Source: Microbacterium sp. Leaf151 (GTDB taxonomy: Bacteria; Actinomycetota; Actinomycetes; Actinomycetales; Microbacteriaceae). Taken from it: a stretch of 64,000 nt of DNA. The translations under genes were made by a program, and so were the position numbers. Of the stretch, positions 1 to 8,165 are shown piece by piece. The stretch spans positions 5,427 to 69,426 of the forward strand of contig NZ_LMOR01000001.1 in the NCBI RefSeq assembly GCF_001424225.1, written 5' to 3'. The notes under the pieces are model-generated. The model was not told the origin of the DNA. It did not search any database and saw nothing but the letters and a program-made list of their open reading frames with translations. The number at the start of each line of letters is the position of its first letter. Within the stretch, counting starts at the first letter, position 1.

Positions 1-34
1 TGGTCTTTGATCCAAAGGAATTTCCCACCAGTCC

Positions 35-145
35 GAAGACCGACGAGGAATAAAATTGGCATTTGACAAGTGCACGCTGTTGAGTTCTCAAGGAACGGAC
101 GCACCCACAGAAACAGTCTTCCGACCAACCCATGAGGCAGTTCAC
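35..145. repeat. tandem repeat, copy 1 (rRNA leader)
   Basis: First copy of a 111-base unit that recurs with a 113-base offset at 148-258 and appears identical by eye. It contains the boxA-like element at 77-93. Confidence 0.9.
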
Positions 146-147
146 TT

Positions 148-258
148 GAAGACCGACGAGGAATAAAATTGGCATTTGACAAGTGCACGCTGTTGAGTTC
201 TCAAGGAACGGACGCACCCACAGAAACAGTCTTCCGACCAACCCATGAGGCAGTTCAC
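148..258. repeat. tandem repeat, copy 2 (rRNA leader)
   Basis: Second copy of the unit at 35-145, separated from it by two bases, with its boxA-like element at 190-206. It is upstream of copy 1 with respect to leftward rRNA transcription. Confidence 0.9.
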
Positions 259-582
259 GATATGAATGCCATGTTCGGCTCACAGACCAGCAGAATCTCA
301 CTCCAAGAAGGAGTGGACGAGCTGAAGGTGTGCGCCGAGCGGCAGATCCCAACTGTAGCCGAGCGAGCCGAGACTCTCAAGTACTGGTGTTGGGGGCGGT
401 TCGCTGCTTGAGAGGACGCGGGGCCTTTCGGCCGCTCCGCTCTCCCCTGTGGGGCGAACAAGTAATAACTTACGTGCGCCCGACCACCTCGGCGAATCCG
501 CGCACATCCCGGGCGTGTCGCGACGTGGCGGTCGCAGAACCAGCGGATCGCGTCGGCGCCGGACGGCCGCGCGTCTCGGACG
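259..582. other. gene-free stretch, probable upstream rRNA promoter region
   Basis: No credible gene is seen. The stretch lies between the end of the leftward glycosyltransferase gene and the rRNA leader, so it must hold the rRNA promoters if the leader call is right. An imperfect inverted repeat (CAAGTAATAACTTAC, about 460-474) is the most AT-rich spot and a candidate -10 region, but no convincing -35 was found. Confidence 0.4.
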
Positions 583-1920
583 TCACACGAAGCGCTCGGC
601 CCCTCCCCAGCCGCCCACCCACGCGTCGACGTGCGGCTCATCGCGGAGGGCGTGCACCCCGTCGACCGTCAGCGCCACCTCGTCGAAACCGGCGGACGTC
701 GCCCACCGGCGCTCGCGTCGGCGAGCGCGCCGCGCATCCGCACGCCCCAGGACGACGCCGTCGTCGCCGAGAAGGGTCATCGATCCGATAGACCCCTGCC
801 CCAGGGAAGCCAGCGCCAACGCAAGGGGGGTGGCATCCTGAATCAGCAGAGCGCGGTCGAGGCGGAGTGTCACCCGCGCGTCGAGTCCGGACCCCTCAGC
901 TCCCACGCGGACGCGAGGGTCGGCCCGCACGAGCGACTCCTGCGTCGGCGCCTGCACCACCACCGTCGCGAGAGGGAATGCCGCGAGCACGGAATCGACG
1001 CACACGAACTCGGCGGACGGCGTGAGCCCCTCGGAGACGTGCACCACGAGATCGGGCGTGGCCGGCAGCAGGCCGCGTCCGCTCGACCCGGGGACGGAGA
1101 TCTTCTGCGCGAGGAGCAACGACTGCCGATTGCCCTCGCGGACGCGGTCCTCACCGGAACGTCCCGCCCAGTCGGGACCGTCGTGCCAGGCGACGGCATC
1201 CGGAACGTGAGCCAGTACGGCCCCGGCCTGCCAAGCGCGATGCGCCCACTCCCAGTCCTCGCCGCCGTAGGAGGAGAACGATTCGTCGAATCCGCCGATC
1301 TCATCGAAGAAGGCCCGGGAGCAGGCGGCGACGGCGCTGATGATGAACCGGTATGAGCGGTCGTCGGCATGCAGGAGGTTGTCGCTGCGGGCGTACTCGT
1401 CGCGGAGCCACGCGGGCTCGGGCAACTCGCGGGCGGGGCCGACCTCGGCGACCGGCGTCTCGGCATCCAACCCGCTCAGGTCGGCGTGGCGGCGGCGCCC
1501 GACGGTGACCGCCTCGGGAAGGAGAGCGGGCAGGCGGGTCAGCCGGCGCACGTACTCCGGCTCGGGCGTGGTGTCGGCGTCGAGGAAGCACAGGACATCG
1601 CCCGTAGCCGCGGCGGCACCGAGATTCCGTGCGGCGGCTGCCCGGAACCCGCGGTCGTCCTGACGGACGAGCCGCACACCGGAGGGGACGACCGGCTCCG
1701 TCGGCGAGCCGTCGTCGGCGACGATGATCTCGAGGAGCTCGGCCGGATGGTCTTGGTGCTGCAGGGCGGCGAGCGTCCGCGCCAGCTGCTCGGACTGGTC
1801 GAAGTGCGTCACGATGACGCTGACCCGCGGAGGATCCGGCTGCCGGTCGGCGACGAGATCCCACCGGTTGCCCGGGACCCACGGCATCCGGTCACCTGCC
1901 TCGGCGGCGGCCGCGCTCAC
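583..1920 (-). CDS. family 2 glycosyltransferase
   Basis: GT-A fold enzyme that would transfer a sugar from a nucleotide donor to a cell-surface glycan. Of 445 residues, the first 30 or so precede a typical GT2 start (VSVIVTHFDQ, about 33-42). The ADDGS motif follows at about 68-72, the metal-binding LDAD at about 113-116, and a GGED/WEW acceptor-side motif at about 219-224. The last 170 residues are an extra domain I cannot name. The GTG start overlaps the stop of the upstream gene by four bases (GTGA), so the two are translationally coupled. It is the last gene of a three-gene leftward operon (WcbI-like, GT4, GT2) that faces a four-gene rightward glycosyltransferase operon. Donor and acceptor cannot be read from the sequence. 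Confidence 0.85.
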   Translation of the reverse strand: MSAAAAEAGDRMPWVPGNRWDLVADRQPDPPRVSVIVTHFDQSEQLARTLAALQHQDHPAELLEIIVADDGSPTEPVVPSGVRLVRQDDRGFRAAAARNLGAAAATGDVLCFLDADTTPEPEYVRRLTRLPALLPEAVTVGRRRHADLSGLDAETPVAEVGPARELPEPAWLRDEYARSDNLLHADDRSYRFIISAVAACSRAFFDEIGGFDESFSSYGGEDWEWAHRAWQAGAVLAHVPDAVAWHDGPDWAGRSGEDRVREGNRQSLLLAQKISVPGSSGRGLLPATPDLVVHVSEGLTPSAEFVCVDSVLAAFPLATVVVQAPTQESLVRADPRVRVGAEGSGLDARVTLRLDRALLIQDATPLALALASLGQGSIGSMTLLGDDGVVLGRADARRARRRERRWATSAGFDEVALTVDGVHALRDEPHVDAWVGGWGGAERFV

Positions 1921-2909
1921 GGGAAGACCTCCGCCCACCAACGCCGGTAGGCGCGTGCCGCGTCGGCCCGACCGAACGGCACGGGGTCGAGACCGTGCCA
2001 GGTGCGCACCGCCTCGTGGCGGGCGATCGCCACCTCGGCGGCGAGGTCTTCGGGATCGACCACGCGCAGTGCGCCCGGGCGCAACTCGACCATCTCGTCG
2101 ATGTAGCGATTGCGCACGGCGAGGGGCCGGCGACCCCAGCCGATCCACGACGTCAGCGAGCCGGACGCCGACACGTGCCGGTGGGCGATCACGGGTACGG
2201 AGACGCGACGCGCCCGCGCGATCATCTCGGCATCGTCGAGCCATCCCGTCACCTCGACGTCGACGCCCGCGGCGGACGCACGACGGACGAACGCGTCGAG
2301 GTCTTCGGCGTGCCCGTCGGAGGCGCGTCCCAGCACGGTCAGTCGGGTCATCCCCGCCGCGACCGTCGCGGCCAGCGTCTCGTCGTGCCCCTTGCCGGGG
2401 TAGAAGTACCCGAGGACGCCGACCGCATCGTCGCCGGCGAAGACTGTCGACGGCTCGACCGTCTCGACGGGCAGGGGAACGATCGCGACAGGGCCGTTCC
2501 AGACACCCTCCTCGCGGAGGAGCTCCCGCTCGTGCGCGCTGTTCACGGCCACCCCGCGCGCGGCCTCCGCCACCGACCGGTAGAACGCGCGGCGGCGGGG
2601 GCGATTGCGTTCGCCGTCCGACGCCTGGGGAACGTCGTGGAAGGTCACCGACAGCGGATGGCGGCCGGCCAGATCGACGACGACACGCGCCGCTTGTTCG
2701 GGCGAAGACCCCCACAACCGGTCGGTCACGTGAGCGTGCACGGGCGTGCCCGGGGCAACGGCCGCGAGCGCGTCAGCAGTGCTCAGCCGCGCCGACGGCT
2801 GCTGCTCGAGCACCTCGGTCGCGATCTCGCGGGCGTAGGCGGCGACGCCGTGCGGCCCCGGGTGCACGAGGAGCACGGGCGGGGTGGCATCCGGGATCGA
2901 GGACGCCAT
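1917..2909 (-). CDS. GT4-like glycosyltransferase
   Basis: A 330-residue GT-B protein. N-terminal half: a PGPHGVAAYAREIA segment resembling the glycine-rich first loop of GT4 enzymes, then HVTDRLWG and SVTFHDVP. C-terminal half: GVLGYFYPGKGHDE, the usual beta strand-loop of the donor domain, and an IAHRHVSASGSL segment in the place of the GT4 EPFG/E-x7-E region, where the canonical second glutamate is not obvious. The ATG overlaps the stop of the preceding gene (TGATG) and the stop overlaps the GTG of the next, so it is the middle gene of a tightly coupled trio. The family call is good; the substrate is unknown. Confidence 0.75.
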   Translation of the reverse strand: MASSIPDATPPVLLVHPGPHGVAAYAREIATEVLEQQPSARLSTADALAAVAPGTPVHAHVTDRLWGSSPEQAARVVVDLAGRHPLSVTFHDVPQASDGERNRPRRRAFYRSVAEAARGVAVNSAHERELLREEGVWNGPVAIVPLPVETVEPSTVFAGDDAVGVLGYFYPGKGHDETLAATVAAGMTRLTVLGRASDGHAEDLDAFVRRASAAGVDVEVTGWLDDAEMIARARRVSVPVIAHRHVSASGSLTSWIGWGRRPLAVRNRYIDEMVELRPGALRVVDPEDLAAEVAIARHEAVRTWHGLDPVPFGRADAARAYRRWWAEVFP

Positions 2910-3901
2910 CACGCAGCGGCCGCCCACGTGCGGAGGAGGGGGGCCATCCGCGCGACGACGGCGGCGAGCAGCTCGGGACGTTCGGCGTAGTACGCGAGAT
3001 GCGCTTCGCGAACGCTCTCTGCCGGGAGCGTCTCGCCCGCGACCGTCCAGTCGGGGCGGGGCGCGGCATCCAGGTTCCAGGCGTCGACGACCCACCGCTC
3101 CAATGGCGCGCGGACGCCCGCGAGGATGGGGCGACCGGGATCGACGACGCGACCGGGCGCGCCGAGGGCGGCGACGAGACGCTCCCCGAGCGGGAGGAAG
3201 AGGGCGTTTCCGGGATGGTTGACGGTGCGGGCGAGGTCGTCGACGACCGGGGCGAAGAGGTCGGATGCCACGACGTCGAGACCGAGAGCCTCGCGGCGAC
3301 GCAGCTCGGCGACGGACGCATCGGCGATCTCGTGCACCGCCGCCGGTGGCAGTTCGGCGGGAACGGGAGTTCCCGCGGCCTCGGCGACGACGCGCACGTC
3401 GTGGTAGGCGACCAGGGGCGGATCCTCCGGGAACGCGGGCAGACGCAGCACCGCTTGGAACGGGTGCAGTCCTCCGAATCGGATGGCGGGAACAGTCACC
3501 AGCCGGGCCGCCGGAGGAAGCGAGGCGCGCAACTGCATCGTGCCGAGCGGGAGGTCGCGGTAGTCGTCGCGGATGGGCTGGGCGACGAGGAATGCGGCCC
3601 CGGCGAGGAGGGTGTGAAGGCGCTGCGCGTCGGTCGCGGTGAGCTCGTGCACCGCCGGCACGCGGATGGCGGGAAGAGCGTCGGAGGCAATGACCAACCG
3701 AAGTGATTCCGCCTGGCAATTGCCCACGACCAGGCCGAAATTCTCCGGCAGTGGCATCTCGCCGAAGAATTCTCCGTAGTGCCGCCGCCGCGCTATCACC
3801 GCGTCGCCGTGGTCCGCAAGGCTCTGCAGCCGCGCCGTCTCACCACCCATGATGTGAAGGTATCCGTCGGTGTCATCGTCGTCCCAACCGCCCCGTTGCA
3901 T
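2909..3901 (-). CDS. WcbI-like polysaccharide biosynthesis protein (putative acyltransferase)
   Basis: The signature is GLVVGNCQAESLR at about residues 56-68, matching the glycine-x-Cys-Gln motif of WcbI-type proteins of capsule and O-antigen clusters, which are thought to bind coenzyme A and acetylate glycans. The rest of the 330 residues lacks recognisable repeats or membrane segments. First gene of the leftward trio, overlapping the next start (TGATG). The start is uncertain: ATG at 3901 was chosen, but an upstream GTG (3946) and a downstream ATG (3850) are in frame, and none has a strong ribosome-binding site. It diverges from the glycosyltransferase starting near 3970, so a bidirectional promoter should lie between about 3900 and 3960. 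Confidence 0.6.
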   Translation of the reverse strand: MQRGGWDDDDTDGYLHIMGGETARLQSLADHGDAVIARRRHYGEFFGEMPLPENFGLVVGNCQAESLRLVIASDALPAIRVPAVHELTATDAQRLHTLLAGAAFLVAQPIRDDYRDLPLGTMQLRASLPPAARLVTVPAIRFGGLHPFQAVLRLPAFPEDPPLVAYHDVRVVAEAAGTPVPAELPPAAVHEIADASVAELRRREALGLDVVASDLFAPVVDDLARTVNHPGNALFLPLGERLVAALGAPGRVVDPGRPILAGVRAPLERWVVDAWNLDAAPRPDWTVAGETLPAESVREAHLAYYAERPELLAAVVARMAPLLRTWAAAA

Positions 3902-3969
3902 TGCGATGTGCCTGGCGATGCGGTACGCGTACGCACGCCACGCCACATCACTGCACGAGGAGGAGAGAG

Positions 3970-5061
3970 ATCGTCGCCACCACCGTTTCCCCGGTTCGCG
4001 TCGCCGCCGTCCCGTCGTCCCACCCCTACGTCTCCGCCATCACGGACGCTGATCGCGTCAGGCTGCTCGCCGACCCGCCGCCTCCGGGCGCCCCGGCCGG
4101 CCAGTGGTGGCCGCCGCAGGTCCTGCTGCCGGAGTGGCTCGAGGCTCACGCCGACGAATTCGACCTGGTCCATGTGCATTTCGGGATCGAGTCCTACTCT
4201 CCCGACGAACTGCACGCGACGGTCGCGACCCTTCACCGGCTGGGACGGCCCCTCGTCTACACCGTGCACGATCTCGAGAACCCCCAGCTGACCGCACAGG
4301 AGACCCACCGCGCGTCCCTGGCCGTGCTGGCCGCCGGGGCCGATGCGCTGATCGCCCTCACCGACACCGCCGGAGCCTCGGTGCGGGACATCGTCCGTCG
4401 CCCCGTCACCGTCGTCCCCCACCCCACACTGCTCGGCGACGCACGACGTCCCACCGGGAATGGCCACGACGCCCTGCGCGTGGGCGTGCACATGAGGGAC
4501 CTCCGACCCAACATCGACGGCGTCGGAACGACCGCCACCCTCGTCCGCGCCGTCGCCGACCTGCGGGCGCAGGGCGCGCGCGTCGAGGCCGTGGTGCGGA
4601 TGAACGAACGGGTCCGCGACGCGGAGGCCGCGGCATCCATCGCCCTTCTCGCCGAGGGGGCCGACGGCGTCACCGTCGAGCGCGGAACCCGCCTCGACGA
4701 CGACGCCCTGGCCGCGTGGCTCGCCGACCTCGACGCGTGCGTACTCCCCTACCGCCACGGCACGCAGTCGGGGTGGGCGGAGCTCTGCTACGACCTCGCC
4801 GTGCCCATCGTCAGCACCCCCGTCGGACACATCGCCGCACAGCACCCCGCCGACTTCCACCCGTTCGACGTGGGCGACCCCGTCTCGCTCGCCCGGGCGA
4901 TCATGGATGCCACGCGCCAGGCATCGTCGGCTCCGGGATCGGCGGCGCGCTCCGCCGAGGTGGAGCGGCGACGAGCGGGGCGCCGCGCGGAACTCGACGA
5001 AGTGCGCGCCGCGCACGTCGCCGTGTACCGCCGCGCCCTCACGGCGGAGGTCGCCGCGTGA
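3970..5061 (+). CDS. GT4-like glycosyltransferase, possible ATC start
   Basis: GT-B glycosyltransferase of about 363 residues: an N-terminal half with DLVHVHFGIES and LVYTVHDLENP (acceptor domain), then VTVVPHPTLLG at the domain junction and a donor domain ending in an LPYRHGTQSGWAELCYDLAVP segment in the position of the usual EGFG motif. The start is a problem. A near-perfect Shine-Dalgarno (AGGAGG, 3958-3963) sits six bases before ATC at 3970, and no ATG, GTG or TTG follows in frame until well inside the domain. The only ordinary in-frame start upstream is TTG at 3901, whose extra residues look non-coding. I therefore place the start at the ATC with reservation. The stop overlaps the next GTG (GTGA). 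Confidence 0.7.
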   Translation: MVATTVSPVRVAAVPSSHPYVSAITDADRVRLLADPPPPGAPAGQWWPPQVLLPEWLEAHADEFDLVHVHFGIESYSPDELHATVATLHRLGRPLVYTVHDLENPQLTAQETHRASLAVLAAGADALIALTDTAGASVRDIVRRPVTVVPHPTLLGDARRPTGNGHDALRVGVHMRDLRPNIDGVGTTATLVRAVADLRAQGARVEAVVRMNERVRDAEAAASIALLAEGADGVTVERGTRLDDDALAAWLADLDACVLPYRHGTQSGWAELCYDLAVPIVSTPVGHIAAQHPADFHPFDVGDPVSLARAIMDATRQASSAPGSAARSAEVERRRAGRRAELDEVRAAHVAVYRRALTAEVAA

Positions 5062-6194
5062 TCCGCGGGACGCGACCGCTGAGGGTGCTCGTCGTCGCGC
5101 CCTCGCGCTACCCCCTGCGCCAGCCGCACGCCGGCGGTCTCGAGGCGTGCGTCTGGGACCGCGTGCGATGGTTGCGCGCCCGGGGCCACGAGGTCTCCCT
5201 CTGCGCCGCCGACGGGTCTGATTTCCTCGGTGACGTGGTCGAATTCCGGCTGCCCGTCCCCGAATGGACGCGCCCCGAGCACTCATCGGACACTGAATAC
5301 CCGGAGGGCTACGCCGCCGACGTCGACGCCGCCTACGACGCCGCCCTCGACCGTCTCATCGCCGACCGCCATCTGTACGACGTCGTCGACAACCACAGCC
5401 TGAACCCCGCTCCCATCCGATGGAGCCGCACGGCCGACATCCCGGTCGTCACGACCCTGCACACCCCGCCGCTCGAGCCGATGCTGGAGGCGGCGGCGGA
5501 GGTGGTCGACAGCCCGCACCGCTTCGTGGCGGTGAGCCAGGCCACGGCCCGGGCGTGGTCGATCGAGGGTGTCGACGCGTTCGTCTTCCCCAACGGCATC
5601 GACACCGAGCAGTGGACGCGCGGCGAGGGCGGGACCTCGTGGGTGTGGTCGGGTCGCGTGGTGCCCGAAAAGGCGCCTCACCTGGCCATCGAAGCCGCAC
5701 GCTCGGCCGGCGCGCACATCGTGCTCGCGGGGCGGATCGGCGACGCGGACTACTTCCAGCAGGAGATCGTGCCCCGTCTCGGCTCCCACGCGCGCTACGT
5801 GGGGCCCCTTCACCAACCGGACCTCTGCCGCCTGGTGGGGTCATCGGCCGTCGCGTTGGTCACGCCCATGTGGGAGGAGCCCTTCGGTCTCGTCATTGCT
5901 GAGGCTCTCGCCACCGGCACACCGGTCGCGGCCTTCGACATCGGAGGGGTGTCGGAAGTGCTCGCGGGGATGCCGGGATCGGCGACGGTCATGCCCGGCG
6001 ACGTGGTCGCCCTCGGACAGGCCGCGGCCCGTCTCGCCGCGGAGGGTGTCCGCGAGCCCCTCACGCGTGTGTGGACACGTCGGGCGGCCGTGCAGCAGCA
6101 CTCCCTCGCCCAGCGCTACCGCGAGGTGGAACGCGTGCTCACCCACACCGCTCAGCCCGTCGCCGCACGGCGCGTGCCGGCGGTGTCGTGGTGA
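5058..6194 (+). CDS. GT4-family glycosyltransferase
   Basis: A classic GT4 enzyme of 378 residues. The N-terminus LRVLVVAPSRYPLRQPHAGGLE carries the glycine-rich nucleotide-sugar loop; FVAVSQATARAW and VFPNGIDTEQW mark the linker; WSGRVVPEKAPHLAIEAA opens the donor domain; and EEPFGLVIAEALATGTPV is the canonical E-x7-E donor-binding motif. GTG start with GTGA overlap to the gene before, and its own stop overlaps the next GTG, so it is the second gene of the four-gene rightward operon. Of the seven cluster genes it is the clearest retaining glycosyltransferase. Confidence 0.9.
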   Translation: MIRGTRPLRVLVVAPSRYPLRQPHAGGLEACVWDRVRWLRARGHEVSLCAADGSDFLGDVVEFRLPVPEWTRPEHSSDTEYPEGYAADVDAAYDAALDRLIADRHLYDVVDNHSLNPAPIRWSRTADIPVVTTLHTPPLEPMLEAAAEVVDSPHRFVAVSQATARAWSIEGVDAFVFPNGIDTEQWTRGEGGTSWVWSGRVVPEKAPHLAIEAARSAGAHIVLAGRIGDADYFQQEIVPRLGSHARYVGPLHQPDLCRLVGSSAVALVTPMWEEPFGLVIAEALATGTPVAAFDIGGVSEVLAGMPGSATVMPGDVVALGQAAARLAAEGVREPLTRVWTRRAAVQQHSLAQRYREVERVLTHTAQPVAARRVPAVSW

Positions 6195-7195
6195 TCGGCT
6201 GGTACGTCCACCATCACGGCTTCGGTCACGTCTCGAGATTCCTCGCCGTGCAGCCGCACTTGCGCGCACCGGTCATCGCGTTCTCGTCGATGCCCCGACC
6301 CGCCGAGCTCGCGGCCGACGTCGAGTGGGTGCTGCTGCCCCCGGATGCCGAACCGTTCGACGCCCCCGACGGCACGCGGGTGGACCCTCGCGAGGCCGAA
6401 CCGACGGCCCGCGGTCACCTGCACTGGGCGCCGCACGGTCACCCGGGCCACCGGGAGCGGCTCGCGACGATCGCCGCGACCGCCGCGTCCCGCGATCTGC
6501 AGACGTTCGTCGTCGACGTCAGCGCCGAGGTCGTGGCGCTCGCGCGGCTGCTGGGTGCGCGGACGGTCGCGGTCACCCAGCCGGGCACGCGCACGGACGC
6601 CCCGCACGCCCTCGCGTACGGCCTGGCCGACCGGATCGTCGCTCCGTGGCCGGAGGGCGCCGTTCCGACGCCGGGGCTGGCCGCCCACGAAGATCGCGTC
6701 GCGTGGACAGGCGGGATCTCGCGCTTCGACGAGCGGGAGGCGCCCGACCCCGTCGATGAGCGTCGGGTGCTGCTCCTCGGCCAAGTGCTGTCTGCAGACG
6801 TTCGAGGCGAGCTCACCCGCCGCCTGAGCGAGCGGGGATGGAACGTCACGTCCGTCGGGCATGACGACGCCTCGCGCGTCGACGATCCCTGGCCCCTGCT
6901 GACGGGGAGCACGGTGGTCGTCAGCGCCGCCGGGCAGAACAGCGTCGCCGACCTCGCGGCATCCGGTGCCCGAGCCGTCGTGATCGGACAGGACCGCCCC
7001 TTCGACGAGCAACGAGCGACCGCCGAGGGCCTCGAGGCGTGGGGGCTGGCTCGGCGGGCCGACGGCGACGTGTCGGCCGAAGAGCTGGTCGACCTCGTGG
7101 AGCGAGCGGCCGGGGATGCCCCCGACTGGGCCCGCTGGCGAGTCGCCGGCGCCGCCGCGCGGATGGCCGCCGTCATCGAGGAGAGACTGCCGTGA
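6191..7195 (+). CDS. MurG/GT28-like glycosyltransferase
   Basis: About 334 residues. The N-terminal HHHGFGHVSRFLA matches the phosphate-binding loop of GT28 and UDP-glycosyltransferase-like enzymes, and the C-terminal SAAGQNSVADLAASGARAV plus the nearby FDEQ are the UDP-sugar binding motifs of the MurG C-terminal domain. It is smaller than MurG and lies outside any cell-division cluster, so a role in surface-glycan assembly is more likely. The GTG at 6191 was chosen because it forms the GTGA overlap seen at every junction of this operon; GTG at 6188 is an equal alternative. The stop overlaps the next start. Confidence 0.75.
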   Translation: MIGWYVHHHGFGHVSRFLAVQPHLRAPVIAFSSMPRPAELAADVEWVLLPPDAEPFDAPDGTRVDPREAEPTARGHLHWAPHGHPGHRERLATIAATAASRDLQTFVVDVSAEVVALARLLGARTVAVTQPGTRTDAPHALAYGLADRIVAPWPEGAVPTPGLAAHEDRVAWTGGISRFDEREAPDPVDERRVLLLGQVLSADVRGELTRRLSERGWNVTSVGHDDASRVDDPWPLLTGSTVVVSAAGQNSVADLAASGARAVVIGQDRPFDEQRATAEGLEAWGLARRADGDVSAEELVDLVERAAGDAPDWARWRVAGAAARMAAVIEERLP

Positions 7196-8004
7196 AGACC
7201 GCCGTCATCACCGTCGCCTCGGCCGCACGCCGCGAGCACCTCGACCGTCAACGGCGCGTGCTCGCCGAGGTGGCGGGCGACATGGTGCGTGTGGAGGCGT
7301 GGCTCGACGAGACACCGCCCGACGGCATCCGGGATGCCGGCACCCTGACGCTGCACGTGCCTCCCGGGCCGTCCGGACTGCGGGTGGGCGAAGGACGCAA
7401 CCGCGCGGCGGAGGTCGCGATGGCGGCGGGCGCGGAACTGCTGGTGTTCCTCGACGTGGACTGCCTGCCCGGGCCTGAGCTGCTCTCCGCCTATCGCGCC
7501 GCGGCCGCCGCACACCCGGAGGGGCTGCTGGCCGGCGCGGTGACCTACCTCGCGAGCGTGCAGCGCCCCTACTACGCCGTCGACCTGCCCTTTCTCACCC
7601 GCCCGCATCGGGCGCGACCGTCTTTGCCCGCCGGGGAGACTCGGGCGGCGTCCGAAACGGAGTACGACCTGTTCTGGTCGCTGTCGTTCGCCGTGACGCC
7701 TGCCACCTGGCACCGCATCGGGGGCTTCCACCCCGGGTACGAGGGGTACGGCGCCGAGGACACGGACCTGGCCTGGACCGCTCGCGCGCGGGACGTCGAG
7801 CTGCGGTGGGTGGGCGGTGCGGACGCCTACCACCAGTGGCATCCGGTGTCTTCTCCCCCGTGGCAGCACCTCGACGACATCCTGCGCAACGGCGCCGCGT
7901 TCCACGAGCGGTGGGGCGTGTGGCCCATGGGCGGGTGGCTCGACGCGTTCGCCGCGGCCGGGGCGATCGAGCACCGCGGCGAGGAGTGGGTGCGGGTGCG
8001 CTGA
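7192..8004 (+). CDS. family 2 glycosyltransferase with galactosyltransferase-type C-terminal domain
   Basis: A 270-residue GT-A protein: TAVITVASAARREHL at the N-terminus, GEGRNRAAEVA and the metal-binding LVFLDVDCLPG in the middle, and IGGFHPGYEGYGAEDTDLAW near residue 180-200, the GGF-x-G-ED motif of the Glyco_transf_7C domain used by galactosyl- and N-acetylgalactosaminyltransferases. Last gene of the rightward operon, coupled to the gene before by GTGA. A palindromic repeat and a strong hairpin follow, which would end the transcript. Confidence 0.85.
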   Translation: MKTAVITVASAARREHLDRQRRVLAEVAGDMVRVEAWLDETPPDGIRDAGTLTLHVPPGPSGLRVGEGRNRAAEVAMAAGAELLVFLDVDCLPGPELLSAYRAAAAAHPEGLLAGAVTYLASVQRPYYAVDLPFLTRPHRARPSLPAGETRAASETEYDLFWSLSFAVTPATWHRIGGFHPGYEGYGAEDTDLAWTARARDVELRWVGGADAYHQWHPVSSPPWQHLDDILRNGAAFHERWGVWPMGGWLDAFAAAGAIEHRGEEWVRVR

Positions 8005-8022
8005 GGCGCGTCGGGCGACACC

Positions 8023-8085
8023 GGTCGAGCGTCCAAGACACGCCGGACCTCCGCGAACCGACCGGCGTGTCGTGGACACTCGACC
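8023..8085. repeat. intergenic inverted repeat, 24-base arms
   Basis: Arms 8023-8046 and 8062-8085 pair at 22 of 24 positions around a 15-base loop (arm core AGACACGCCGG). It has no T tract, so it is more likely a REP-like intergenic element or an RNA hairpin than a simple terminator. Confidence 0.75.
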
Positions 8086-8114
8086 CCGCTTTCGCGGCGG
8101 TCGCGGGCGCGCGA

Positions 8115-8143
8115 AAGCCCCGGCGCACGCGGCACCGGGGCTT
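8115..8143. terminator. bidirectional hairpin terminator
   Basis: Perfect 9-bp stem (AAGCCCCGG / CCGGGGCTT) with an 11-base loop between the convergent ends of the rightward glycosyltransferase operon and the leftward GH13 gene. Confidence 0.7.
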
Positions 8144-8165
8144 CCGCGGCGGGGCGGGCGGCGGG

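Larger units (their letters stand above)
1..258 (-). promoter_or_regulatory. rRNA operon leader (pre-16S), operon lies left of window
   Basis: Read on the minus strand this stretch carries the motif TTGAGAACTCAACAG (plus-strand 77-93 and 190-206). It is the boxA-type antitermination and processing sequence found in actinobacterial rRNA leaders and 16S-23S spacers. It is followed toward position 1 by an AT-richer stretch that resembles the segment just before mature 16S RNA. No rRNA gene is inside the window. I infer that a 16S gene starts just left of position 1 and is read leftward. It could also be the 16S-23S spacer, but the lack of any rRNA on the right argues against that. Confidence 0.6.

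Noticed and set aside
169-411. 80-codon frame in the rRNA leader
   Set aside because: Spans the duplicated non-coding leader and has no ribosome-binding site or protein-like composition.
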